Assembly (NCBI GenBank): GCA_013284265.1
Contig: JABTBR010000041.1
Coordinates: forward strand, 1 to 64,000
Length of the DNA: 64,000 nt
Source: Oxalobacteraceae bacterium
GTDB lineage: Bacteria; Pseudomonadota; Gammaproteobacteria; Burkholderiales; Burkholderiaceae_D
Reading direction: 5' to 3'
The translations under genes and the position numbers were made by a program. This document shows, in pieces, positions 1-9,699 of the stretch; the first letter of the stretch is position 1; the number at the start of each line of letters is the position of its first letter. A model generated the notes under the pieces. It saw only the letters and a list, made by a program, of their open reading frames with translations, was not told the DNA's origin and made no database searches.

Positions 1-6
1 AATGAA

Positions 7-88
7 AACCCCCGGCAAAGCGCCGGGGTCTGCCCCGCCGGGCCAGACCCCAGGGGTAAGCCGTGGGTTTGGAATTGCCGCCCACGGC
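7..88 (-). repeat. Short, degenerate copy of the AACCCACGGC intergenic hairpin element
   Basis: Positions 60-69 read GCCGTGGGTT, the outer arm of the element found intact at 9555, 16888, 42934 and 47483, here in reverse orientation. The inner part keeps one GC-rich hairpin (GGGGTCTG.. / ..CAGACCCC) and has lost the others. The arm GCCGTGGG at 60-67 can also pair with CCCACGGC at 81-88. It lies just after the stop of the LytTR regulator gene. Confidence 0.6.
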
Positions 89-106
89 CCGCCAGCCGGG
101 AGTGCG

Positions 107-811
107 CTACAGGCTGGCCAGCGTCTTCAGCTGCGCCGCGCGGCGGCGCGACACATCGACCCGCACATCATCGGGCAGCAGCAGTTCCAGCCCGCCATTG
201 CCGGTGACCGTCATCCGGCGCACGCAGTCGAGGTTGACGATATGGCGCCGGCTGGCGCGGAAGAAACGCTGCGGGTCCAGCCGCTCTTCCAGCTGAGTCA
301 GGGAGCGCAGCATCAGCGGCCGCTGGCCCTCGAAATACACGCGCGTGTAATTGCCTTCGGACTCGAACAGGCGCACCTCGTGCAGCGCCACGAACCAGCA
401 GCGCTCCCCATCCTTGATAAACAGCTTGGGCGGGGCCGCCAGCGCGGCCTGCGAGCGGGCGATGCGGGCGCCGCTGCGTTGCAGGGCGGCCGCCATGCGC
501 GCCGCTTGAATCGGTTTTTGCAGATAGTCCAGCGCATTCACCTCGAAGGCCTGCAGGGCATACTGGTCGAAGGCGGTGGTGAAGATCACTTCGGGCGTGG
601 TGTCGAGCGCGGCCAGCACGTCAAAGCCGCTGCCGCCGGGCATCTGCACGTCGAGGAAGATCAGCTCGGGCCGCAGCGCGGCGATCTGCTGCACGGCGTC
701 GGCCGCGTTCACCGCCTCGCCGACGATCTCCACCTCGGGATGGGCAGCCAGCAGGCGCCGCAGTTCGGCGCGGGCCAGGCGTTCGTCGTCGACCAGCAGC
801 GCGCGCATCAA
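107..811 (-). CDS. LytTR-family response regulator
   Basis: A 234-residue cytoplasmic response regulator. Residues 1-120 form a receiver domain with acidic residues D8/D9, the phosphoacceptor D54 in FLDVQMPG, and the conserved Lys in LQKPI. Residues about 130-234 form a LytTR DNA-binding domain (FESEGNYTRVY, FRASRRHIVNL). The start codon overlaps the stop of the upstream sensor kinase as ATGA, so the two are translationally coupled, and the kinase is the obvious partner. The AlgR/LytR family controls secreted or envelope functions; the regulon cannot be read from the sequence. Confidence 0.93.
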   Translation of the reverse strand: MMRALLVDDERLARAELRRLLAAHPEVEIVGEAVNAADAVQQIAALRPELIFLDVQMPGGSGFDVLAALDTTPEVIFTTAFDQYALQAFEVNALDYLQKPIQAARMAAALQRSGARIARSQAALAAPPKLFIKDGERCWFVALHEVRLFESEGNYTRVYFEGQRPLMLRSLTQLEERLDPQRFFRASRRHIVNLDCVRRMTVTGNGGLELLLPDDVRVDVSRRRAAQLKTLASL

Positions 812-1857
812 ACGCCTCCCGGCAGCGTCAAGGTGGCGCGCACCCAGCCACTGTGCTCGCTCAAGTCCAGCTGGGCGCGCGCGCCCAGGGCCAGCGCCAG
901 CCGCTTGCGCGTGTTCACCAGCCCCACCTTGGTGGAATTGGCGAAGGGCGGGATGGCGCCGAGATTGGCGATTTCAATATGGACGGTGTCGTCGAGGCGG
1001 CGCGCCCGGATGCGGATTTCGCTGCCGCTGGCGCTGGCCTCGACGCCGTATTTGACGGCGTTCTCCACCAGCGTTTGCAGCGCCATCGGCGGAATGCGGA
1101 TCTGTTCCAGTCCCGCGTCGACGTCCACGCTCACCTGCATCCTTTCCTCGAAGCGGATTTTCTCGATCGCCAGATAGGCTTGCACCGCTTCCAGTTCGGC
1201 CGCCAGCGCCACCGTTTCGGTCTGGCCCGACTGCAGGGCATAGCGCATCACGGCGGCCAGCTGGTCGATCATGCGCGCGGCCGACTGTGGATCTTCATAA
1301 ATCAGGGCACGCACGCTGTTCATGCTGTTGAAGAAAAAATGCGGATTGACCTGCGCCTGCAGGGCGCGCAGCTCGGCGTCCTTGGCGTGGATTTCCAGGC
1401 GCAGGGCTTCGGCTTCAAAGCGGTTGGCGCGCCGCAGTCCCAGCACCGATGCGTACACGAAGGTCCACATGCAGTAGATGACGATCCAGTAGATCCAGGC
1501 GGACGGCAGATAAGTCAGGTCGACCGTGCCGAAGGGATTGAACAGGTAGTACCCCGCCAGCACCACGGTCGTTTGCGCCCCTGCGCTCAGCATTACGCCC
1601 GGCACCAGGCGGCGCCAGCGCAGCGGCCGCTCCAGCCAGGCATGCTGCCTGAGCAAATGATGCCAGCCATGCGAGAGGAGCACCCCGGCGCCCGCACTCC
1701 ACCAGGCAATCGCGATGATGCGCCAGGTGCGATGGCCGGCGTTGAAGTAGATGCTGACCAGGGCGACGAAGCTCCAGCCAGCCAGCTGGAAGATCCAGTA
1801 CCAGTTCAGACGGACGAGCAGGGGGCGCGGCTTGGCTAGACTCACGGGCAGAATCAT
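808..1857 (-). CDS. LytS/YehU-type sensor histidine kinase
   Basis: A 349-residue inner-membrane kinase. The N-terminal ~140 residues hold about four hydrophobic segments (NWYWIFQLAGWSF, IAIAWWSAGAGVL and two more). A short coiled linker (RFEAEALRLEIHAKDAELRAL) leads to the His_kinase motif with the phosphoacceptor H173 in QVNPHFFFNSMN, then an HATPase region with LVENAVKYG. I chose the ATG at 1857: it overlaps the hydrolase stop as ATGA, whereas an upstream in-frame Met would lie inside that gene. Its 3' end overlaps the LytTR regulator. No dedicated extracytoplasmic sensor domain is visible. Confidence 0.92.
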   Translation of the reverse strand: MILPVSLAKPRPLLVRLNWYWIFQLAGWSFVALVSIYFNAGHRTWRIIAIAWWSAGAGVLLSHGWHHLLRQHAWLERPLRWRRLVPGVMLSAGAQTTVVLAGYYLFNPFGTVDLTYLPSAWIYWIVIYCMWTFVYASVLGLRRANRFEAEALRLEIHAKDAELRALQAQVNPHFFFNSMNSVRALIYEDPQSAARMIDQLAAVMRYALQSGQTETVALAAELEAVQAYLAIEKIRFEERMQVSVDVDAGLEQIRIPPMALQTLVENAVKYGVEASASGSEIRIRARRLDDTVHIEIANLGAIPPFANSTKVGLVNTRKRLALALGARAQLDLSEHSGWVRATLTLPGGV

Positions 1858-2720
1858 TTTAAAAATGCGTCCATGCGAGCATACATCCAAGCGGGGTCGT
1901 CGTACATGATGAAGTGGCGCGCATTGTCGGCCAATTCGATGCGCGCGCCGGCCAGCTTGCCATACTGGCTCCGGTAGCTGCGTTCGACATCGGCGCGCGA
2001 CACGTAGTCGCGGTAAGCGATCCAGCTGCCCAGCACCAGCGTGGGCGCCTTGATGCGCGCCAGGTCGGCACGCAGATCGTCGGCCATCATCTGATACACG
2101 GCATCGGCCACGCTGGCACGATGGGAGCGCTGGCCCCAGTCGGCGATGCGTTCGACATCGGCGGGATGGCTGGCCATGCTGGCGACCGCCTGGCGCTGGC
2201 TGGCGGCGTAGCTGGCCGCGTCCTGATTGCGCAGGCCGTCGCGCATGCCCGCGGCCATACTCTGCAACTGGCTGGCGCTAATGTCGGGCATCTGTACCGC
2301 GCCCAGCGCCGGCAGCGCGTCGACAATCACCAGCTGTCCCACCTGTTCGGGATGGCTGATGGCCAGTTTCAGCGCGACATAGCCGCCCAGGCTATGGCCG
2401 ACGATCACCGGCCGTTGCAGTCCCTTGCTCTGGATATAGCCGCTCAGCTGCTCCTGCACCGCCGGCAGCAGCGCTTCGCCCTGCGGCGGCACGCCGGCAA
2501 AGCCGGCCAGCGTCAGTACATGGCATTGGTGCTTGCCGCAGTAGCGGGTGACGGTGTCGTCCCACACCGCGCCGGACGAGGCCAGGCCGGGGATGAAGAT
2601 GATGGGCTGGCCCTTGCCGGTGACTTCGACCTGAAAAGCCGGGTGGGCGGCCTGGGCGGAGGACAGGGCGGTGCAGGCGGCGAAGACCAGCAGACTGCGG
2701 ATGACGGCGCGTTCGATCAT
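1854..2720 (-). CDS. Secreted alpha/beta-fold hydrolase
   Basis: A 288-residue alpha/beta hydrolase with a Sec signal peptide (hydrophobic core LLVFAACTALSS, probable cleavage after AQA at residue ~24), so the product is expected outside the cytoplasm. The nucleophile elbow is GHSLGG with S110, the oxyanion stretch is IFIPGLASSG, and the likely catalytic His is in RHFIMYDDP near the C terminus. The ATG at 2720 has AGGAG eight bases upstream. It is the first gene of a three-gene operon with a LytS kinase and LytTR regulator, overlapping the kinase by 4 bp, so it may be sensed or regulated together with them. Substrate unknown. Confidence 0.88.
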   Translation of the reverse strand: MIERAVIRSLLVFAACTALSSAQAAHPAFQVEVTGKGQPIIFIPGLASSGAVWDDTVTRYCGKHQCHVLTLAGFAGVPPQGEALLPAVQEQLSGYIQSKGLQRPVIVGHSLGGYVALKLAISHPEQVGQLVIVDALPALGAVQMPDISASQLQSMAAGMRDGLRNQDAASYAASQRQAVASMASHPADVERIADWGQRSHRASVADAVYQMMADDLRADLARIKAPTLVLGSWIAYRDYVSRADVERSYRSQYGKLAGARIELADNARHFIMYDDPAWMYARMDAFLK

Positions 2721-2817
2721 GGTGGCTCCTGATAGTGAATAGAGCCATGCTAAGGGCGATGCCGCCGCACTTCCATCAGTACAGGATGACTGGTCGGAAT
2801 TGAGGATGAGTGGGAGC

Positions 2818-4573
<1,756 letters not shown>

Positions 4574-4575
<2 letters not shown>

Positions 4576-4661
4576 GTTTCAATTGTAAGGCATTTATGTT
4601 TCAATGTTTCATTTTGCGGCCGCGAGCGATGTTTCAATGATGTTTCAATAGCGTTTCAAGG
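4574..4661. promoter_or_regulatory. Helically phased GTTTCA array, probable PrpR upstream activating sequence
   Basis: Six copies of GTTTCAAT or close variants start at 4576, 4598, 4606, 4631, 4642 and 4653. Five of them are spaced by multiples of 11 bp (22, 33, 11, 11), about one helical turn, and so face the same side of the DNA. The copy at 4606 is out of register. The fullest form is ATGTTTCAATG. The array overlaps the prpR start codon and ends ~90 bp before the prpB -24/-12 promoter, a usual distance for a sigma-54 enhancer. Assignment to PrpR is inference. Confidence 0.75.
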
Positions 4662-4699
4662 GCGAGGCCTTGGATTCGTGTCAACTCGTCCGACGAGAC

Positions 4700-4712
4700 C
4701 AAGTACTTGATC
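4700..4712 (-). promoter_or_regulatory. Probable IHF site between PrpR array and prpB promoter
   Basis: CAAGTACTTGATC matches the reverse complement of the IHF consensus (YAANNNNTTGATW) at 12 of 13 positions. It lies between the putative activator array (ends 4661) and the -24 element (4753), where an IHF bend normally loops a sigma-54 enhancer onto its promoter. IHF dependence of prp promoters is known in Salmonella. Confidence 0.55.
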
Positions 4713-4752
4713 TGATGGGATAAATTGCGCGGGCAGGTCGATGCTTGAACGC

Positions 4753-4768
4753 TGGCACAGTGCTTGCA
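4753..4768 (+). promoter_or_regulatory. Sigma-54 (-24/-12) promoter of prpB operon
   Basis: TGGCACAGTGCTTGCA fits the sigma-54 consensus TGGCAC-N5-TTGCW exactly, with GG and GC at the invariant positions and correct spacing. The start site would fall near 4780, leaving a ~40-nt leader before the prpB ATG at 4823. The adjacent PrpR gene encodes a sigma-54 activator. Confidence 0.92.
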
Positions 4769-4822
4769 TTAATGTCCCTCAAACTTATCCACGCAACACT
4801 CCGTTCACCAGAAAGGTCACCC

Positions 4823-5710
4823 ATGAGCCAATATTCCCCCGGCGCCGCGTTCCGCAAGGCCGTGCAAGAAGAATCCCCGCTGCAAGTGATCGGCGCCATC
4901 AACGCCAACCACGCCCTGCTGGCCAAGCGCGCCGGTTTCAAGGCGATCTACCTGTCCGGCGGCGGCGTGGCCGCCGGTTCGCTGGGCCTGCCCGACCTGG
5001 GCATCTCCAGCCTGGACGACGTGCTGACCGACGTGCGCCGCATCACCGACGTGTGCGACCTGCCGCTGCTGGTGGACGTGGACACCGGCTTCGGCTCCTC
5101 CGCCTTCAACGTGGCGCGCACCGTCAAGTCGATGATCAAGGCCGGCGCCGCCGCCATCCACATCGAAGACCAGGTCGGTGCCAAGCGCTGCGGCCACCGT
5201 CCCGGCAAGGAAATCGTCAGCAAGACCGAAATGGTCGACCGCGTCAAAGCCGCCGTCGATGCCCGCACCGATCCGAACTTCGTCATCATGGCGCGCACCG
5301 ATGCGCTGGCCGTGGAAGGCCTGGACGCCGCCATCGAGCGCGCGGTCGCCTGCGTCGAAGCCGGCGCCGACATGATCTTCCCGGAAGCGATCATTACGCT
5401 GGAAATGTACACCCAGTTCGCCCGCGCGGTGAAGGTGCCCATCCTGGCCAACATCACCGAATTCGGCGCCACCCCGCTGTTTACGGTGGAAGAGCTGAAG
5501 GCCGCCGAAGTCGGTCTGGTGCTGTATCCGCTGTCGGCTTTCCGCGCCATGAACAAGGCCGCCGAAAACGTGTATGAGGCGATCCGCCGCGACGGCACCC
5601 AGAAAAACGTGATCGACACCATGCAGACCCGCATGGAGCTGTATGAACGCATCAACTATCACAGCTTCGAGCAAAAGCTCGACGCGCTGTTCGCCGCACA
5701 GAAAAAATAA
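4823..5710 (+). CDS. prpB: 2-methylisocitrate lyase PrpB
   Basis: A 295-residue cytoplasmic enzyme that cleaves 2-methylisocitrate to pyruvate and succinate, the last step of the 2-methylcitrate cycle. It belongs to the isocitrate lyase / PEP mutase superfamily: the KRCGH active-site motif is present (AKRCGHRPGKE), with the metal-binding DVDTGFG and IEDQVGAK segments. I use the ATG at 4823 (MSQYSPGAAFR) with GAAAGG upstream; a longer in-frame start would begin inside the sigma-54 promoter. It is the first gene of prpB-prpC-acnD-prpF. Confidence 0.97.
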   Translation: MSQYSPGAAFRKAVQEESPLQVIGAINANHALLAKRAGFKAIYLSGGGVAAGSLGLPDLGISSLDDVLTDVRRITDVCDLPLLVDVDTGFGSSAFNVARTVKSMIKAGAAAIHIEDQVGAKRCGHRPGKEIVSKTEMVDRVKAAVDARTDPNFVIMARTDALAVEGLDAAIERAVACVEAGADMIFPEAIITLEMYTQFARAVKVPILANITEFGATPLFTVEELKAAEVGLVLYPLSAFRAMNKAAENVYEAIRRDGTQKNVIDTMQTRMELYERINYHSFEQKLDALFAAQKK

Positions 5711-5730
5711 TTGCATCCCTGGAGACTGAC

Positions 5731-6882
5731 ATGACCGAAGCAACCGCAACCTTCAAGCCAAAAAAATCCGTCGCCCTGTCCGGCGTCACCGCCGGTAACA
5801 CGGCCCTGTGCTCGGTCGGCAAGACCGGCAACGATCTGCACTACCGCGGCTACGACATCCTGGACGTGGCCACCACCTGCGAATTCGAAGAAATCGCCTT
5901 CCTGCTGGTACACGGCAAGCTGCCCAATGCGGCCGAACTGAAATCCTACAAGGGCAAGCTGAAATCCCTGCGCGGCCTGCCCGCATCGGTCAAGGCGACG
6001 CTCGAAGCGCTGCCGGCGTCGGCCCACCCGATGGACGTGATGCGCACCGGCGTATCGGTACTCGGCTGCACGCTGCCGGAAAAAGACGACCACAATGTGC
6101 CGGGCGCGCGCGACATCGCCGACCGCCTGATGGCGTCCTTCGGCTCGATGCTGATGTACTGGTACCACTACAGCCATAACGGCAAGCGCATCGAAGTCGA
6201 AACCGACGACGACTCCATCGGCGGCCACATCCTGCACCTGCTGCACGGCGAGAAGCCTTGCGACTCCTGGGTCAAGGCGATGCACATCTCGCTGATCCTG
6301 TACGCGGAACACGAGTTCAACGCCTCCACCTTCACCGGCCGCGTCATCGCCGGCACGGGTTCGGATATCTACTCGGCCATCACCGGCGCGATCGGCGCGC
6401 TGCGCGGCCCGAAACACGGCGGCGCCAATGAATTTGCCTTCGAGATCCAGAAACGCTACGAAAACGCCGACGAAGCCGAAGCCGACATCCGCAAGCGCGT
6501 GGAAAACAAGGAAGTGGTGATCGGTTTCGGCCACCCGGTCTACACCATCTCCGACCCGCGCAATGTGGTGATCAAGGATGTGGCGCGTTCGCTGTCCCAG
6601 GAAGCCGGTTCGACCAAGATGTTCGACATCGCCGAGCGCCTGGAAACGGTCATGTGGGACATCAAGAAGATGTTCCCGAACCTGGACTGGTTCTCGGCCG
6701 TGTCCTATCACATGATGGGTGTGCCGACCGCGATGTTCACGCCGCTGTTCGTGATCTCGCGCACTTCCGGCTGGGCCGCTCATATCATCGAGCAGCGCAT
6801 CGACAACAAGATCATCCGCCCGAGCGCCAACTACGTCGGTCCGGACGACCTGCACTTCGTGCCGCTGGCCGAACGTAAGTAA
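5731..6882 (+). CDS. prpC: 2-methylcitrate synthase PrpC
   Basis: A 383-residue citrate synthase-family enzyme that condenses propionyl-CoA with oxaloacetate to 2-methylcitrate. Catalytic surroundings are visible: GPKHGGANE and GFGHPVY supply the two His residues, and an Asp lies toward the C terminus. Length and the neighbouring prpB and acnD favour the methylcitrate synthase over the TCA citrate synthase, which is longer (~430 residues). It starts 20 bp after prpB with TGGAGA as ribosome site. Confidence 0.96.
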   Translation: MTEATATFKPKKSVALSGVTAGNTALCSVGKTGNDLHYRGYDILDVATTCEFEEIAFLLVHGKLPNAAELKSYKGKLKSLRGLPASVKATLEALPASAHPMDVMRTGVSVLGCTLPEKDDHNVPGARDIADRLMASFGSMLMYWYHYSHNGKRIEVETDDDSIGGHILHLLHGEKPCDSWVKAMHISLILYAEHEFNASTFTGRVIAGTGSDIYSAITGAIGALRGPKHGGANEFAFEIQKRYENADEAEADIRKRVENKEVVIGFGHPVYTISDPRNVVIKDVARSLSQEAGSTKMFDIAERLETVMWDIKKMFPNLDWFSAVSYHMMGVPTAMFTPLFVISRTSGWAAHIIEQRIDNKIIRPSANYVGPDDLHFVPLAERK

Positions 6883-6940
6883 GCCTGTAAGTAATCCTTG
6901 CAAGTAAGCCCAGTAAGCCCATACAGAGACTGACCAAGCC

Positions 6941-9535
6941 ATGAATATCGCACACCGTAAATCGCTGCCCGGCAGCACACTGGACTACTTCGACGCGCGC
7001 GCCGCTGTCGACGCGATCAAGCCCGGCGCCTATGACACCCTGCCGTACACTTCGCGCGTACTGGCCGAAAACCTGGTGCGCCGCTGCGACCCGGCCACCC
7101 TGGACGCTTCGCTGACCCAGCTGATCGAACGCCGCCGCGACCTGGACTTCCCCTGGTTCCCGGCGCGCGTGGTCTGCCACGACATCCTGGGCCAGACCGC
7201 GCTGGTCGACCTTGCCGGCCTGCGCGACGCCATTGCGGCCCAGGGCGGCGACCCCGCGCTGGTCAACCCGGTGGTCCCGACCCAGCTGGTGGTGGACCAC
7301 TCGCTGGCCGTCGAATGCGGCGGCTTTGACGAGAACGCGTTCGAAAAGAACCGCGCCATCGAAGACCGCCGTAACGAAGACCGTTTCGACTTCATCAACT
7401 GGACCAAGAAGGCGTTCAAGAACGTCGACGTGATCCCTCCGGGTAACGGCATCCTGCACCAGATCAATCTGGAACGCATGTCGCCGGTGATCCAGTCGCA
7501 GGACGGCGTGGCCTTCCCGGACACGCTGGTCGGCACCGACTCGCATACGCCGATGGTCGACGCGCTGGGCGTGATCGCCATCGGCGTCGGCGGCCTGGAA
7601 GCGGAAAGCGTCATGCTGGGCCGCGCCTCGTGGATGCGCCTGCCCGACATCATCGGCGTGGAGCTGACCGGCAAGCCGCAGCCCGGCATCACCGCCACCG
7701 ACACGGTGCTGGCGCTGACCGAATTCCTGCGCAAGCAGAAAGTGGTGTCGTCCTATCTGGAATTCTTCGGCGAAGGTGCTTCCCACCTGACCTTGGGCGA
7801 CCGCGCCACGATCTCGAACATGGCACCGGAATACGGTTCCACCGCCGCCATGTTCTTCATCGACGAGCAGACCATCAAGTACCTCAAGCTGACCGGCCGT
7901 GAAGACGACACCGTCAAGCTGGTGGAGCTGTATGCGAAACAGACCGGCCTGTGGGCCGACAGCCTGAAAACCGCCGTCTACGAGCGCGTCATCAGCTTCG
8001 ATTTGTCGTCGGTGGTGCGCAATATCGCCGGCCCGTCGAATCCGCACAACCGTGTGGCCACTTCCGACCTGGCCGCGCGCGGCATCAGCGGCGTGGTGGA
8101 GAACGAGCCGGGCCTGATGCCTGACGGCGCCGTCATCATCGCCGCCATCACCAGCTGCACCAACACCAACAATCCGCGCAATATGGTGGCCGCCGGTCTG
8201 CTGGCGCGCAACGCCAACCGCCTGGGCCTGAGCCGCAAGCCGTGGGTGAAAAGCTCGCTGGCTCCCGGCTCCAAGACCGTCACCCTGTATCTGGAAGAAG
8301 CGGGTCTGATGCCGGAACTGGAACAGCTGGGCTTTGGCGTGGTCGCCTACGCCTGCACCTCCTGCAACGGCATGTCCGGCGCGCTCGATCCGGTGATCCA
8401 GCAAGAGATTATCGATCGCAAACTGTACGCCACCGCCGTGCTGTCCGGTAACCGCAACTTCGACGGCCGCATCCACCCATACGCGAATCAGGCTTTCCTG
8501 GCCTCGCCGCCGCTGGTGGTGGCCTACGCCATCGCCGGCACCATCCGTTTCGATATCGAGAAGGATGTGCTGGGCCTGGACGCGGACGGCAAGCCGGTCA
8601 CGCTCAAGGACATCTGGCCCAGCGATGAAGAGATCGACGCCATCGTCGCGTCCAGCGTCAAGCCGGAGCAGTTCCGCAAGGTCTACATTCCGATGTTCGC
8701 CAAGCAGGCCGACGACGGCATCAAGGTTAGTCCGCTGTATGACTGGCGTCCGCAGACCACCTACATCCGCCGTCCGCCGTACTGGGAAGGCGCGCTGGCC
8801 GGCGCCCGCGAGCTGAAGGGCATGCGTCCGCTGGCGCTGCTGGGCGATAACATCACCACCGACCACCTGTCGCCATCGAACGCCATCATGCTCGATAGCG
8901 CGGCCGGCGAGTACCTGGCCAAGATGGGTTTGCCGGAAGAGGATTTCAATTCCTACGCCACCCACCGCGGCGATCACCTGACCGCGCAGCGCGCCACCTT
9001 CGCCAATCCGACGCTGAAGAACGAGATGGTGCTGGAAAACGGCAAGGTCAAGGCCGGTTCGCTGGCCCGTGTCGAACCGGAAGGCAAGGTCACGCGCATG
9101 TGGGAAGCGATCGAGACCTATATGGAGCGCAAGCAGCCGCTGATCATCGTGGCCGGCGCCGACTATGGCCAGGGTTCCTCGCGCGACTGGGCCGCCAAGG
9201 GCGTGCGCCTGGCGGGTGTGGAGGCGATTGCGGCCGAAGGCTTCGAGCGCATTCACCGTACCAATCTGGTTGGCATGGGCGTGCTGCCGCTGGAGTTCAA
9301 GCCTGGCGTGAATCGTTTGACGCTGGCGCTCGATGGCAGCGAGACCTATGACGTCACCGGCGAGCGCACGCCGCGTGCCACCTTGAATCTGGTGATACAC
9401 CGTAAAAACGGCGAGCGCCTGGATGTGCCGGTGACCTGCCGGCTGGATACGGCCGAGGAGGTGTCGATTTACGAGGCGGGTGGCGTGCTGCAGCGCTTTG
9501 CCCAGGACTTCCTGGAGTCGTCCAAAGCCGCGTAG
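6941..9535 (+). CDS. acnD: Fe/S-dependent 2-methylcitrate dehydratase AcnD
   Basis: An 864-residue aconitase-family enzyme. The three cluster cysteines are C406 (ITSCTNT), C472 and C475 (ACTSCNG). In the AcnD/PrpF branch of the pathway it dehydrates 2-methylcitrate to 2-methylaconitate that PrpF then isomerises; this replaces the cofactor-free PrpD, which is absent here. The adjacent prpF distinguishes it from a TCA aconitase. Its start lies 58 bp downstream of prpC, after an imperfect tandem GTAAG/CAGTAAGCCC stretch. Confidence 0.95.
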   Translation: MNIAHRKSLPGSTLDYFDARAAVDAIKPGAYDTLPYTSRVLAENLVRRCDPATLDASLTQLIERRRDLDFPWFPARVVCHDILGQTALVDLAGLRDAIAAQGGDPALVNPVVPTQLVVDHSLAVECGGFDENAFEKNRAIEDRRNEDRFDFINWTKKAFKNVDVIPPGNGILHQINLERMSPVIQSQDGVAFPDTLVGTDSHTPMVDALGVIAIGVGGLEAESVMLGRASWMRLPDIIGVELTGKPQPGITATDTVLALTEFLRKQKVVSSYLEFFGEGASHLTLGDRATISNMAPEYGSTAAMFFIDEQTIKYLKLTGREDDTVKLVELYAKQTGLWADSLKTAVYERVISFDLSSVVRNIAGPSNPHNRVATSDLAARGISGVVENEPGLMPDGAVIIAAITSCTNTNNPRNMVAAGLLARNANRLGLSRKPWVKSSLAPGSKTVTLYLEEAGLMPELEQLGFGVVAYACTSCNGMSGALDPVIQQEIIDRKLYATAVLSGNRNFDGRIHPYANQAFLASPPLVVAYAIAGTIRFDIEKDVLGLDADGKPVTLKDIWPSDEEIDAIVASSVKPEQFRKVYIPMFAKQADDGIKVSPLYDWRPQTTYIRRPPYWEGALAGARELKGMRPLALLGDNITTDHLSPSNAIMLDSAAGEYLAKMGLPEEDFNSYATHRGDHLTAQRATFANPTLKNEMVLENGKVKAGSLARVEPEGKVTRMWEAIETYMERKQPLIIVAGADYGQGSSRDWAAKGVRLAGVEAIAAEGFERIHRTNLVGMGVLPLEFKPGVNRLTLALDGSETYDVTGERTPRATLNLVIHRKNGERLDVPVTCRLDTAEEVSIYEAGGVLQRFAQDFLESSKAA

Positions 9536-9554
9536 GTGCCGCGGCAGCCATTAG

Positions 9555-9653
9555 AACCCACGGCGTAACCCTGGGGTCAGACCCCAGGGTCCGGTGAGGG
9601 GCTACGCCCCGCCGGTCCCGATGGGACCGGCCCCCGGCTCTTTGCCGTGGGTT
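9555..9653 (+). repeat. Cloverleaf-like intergenic element, copy B
   Basis: A ~99-bp element. Outer arms AACCCACGGC (9555-9564) and GCCGTGGGTT (9644-9653) are perfectly complementary and enclose three hairpins: ACCCTGGGGTC/GACCCCAGGGT around a single base at 9579, GGGGC/GCCCC, and CCGGTCCC/GGGACCGG. The second arm runs into seven T residues, so the copy could also act as a terminator or attenuator between acnD and prpF. Near-identical copies lie at 16888, 42934 and 47483. Confidence 0.9.
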
Positions 9654-9699
9654 TTTTTCACGCGCCTCCGGCACGCATAATTTTTTGAAAGCTTAAACC

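Noticed and set aside
4741..4822. An upstream start for prpB
   Set aside because: The extension would cover the sigma-54 promoter; the ATG at 4823 has a ribosome site and the family N terminus.
6812..9400. An 862-codon antisense frame over acnD
   Set aside because: Its translation is a His/Gln/Arg-rich mirror of acnD; acnD itself has all aconitase motifs.
9555..9653. Cloverleaf repeat as a tRNA or tRNA-like gene
   Set aside because: It folds as a multi-branch structure but lacks tRNA boxes A and B, has no CCA/anticodon arm logic, and recurs in both orientations with variable cores.
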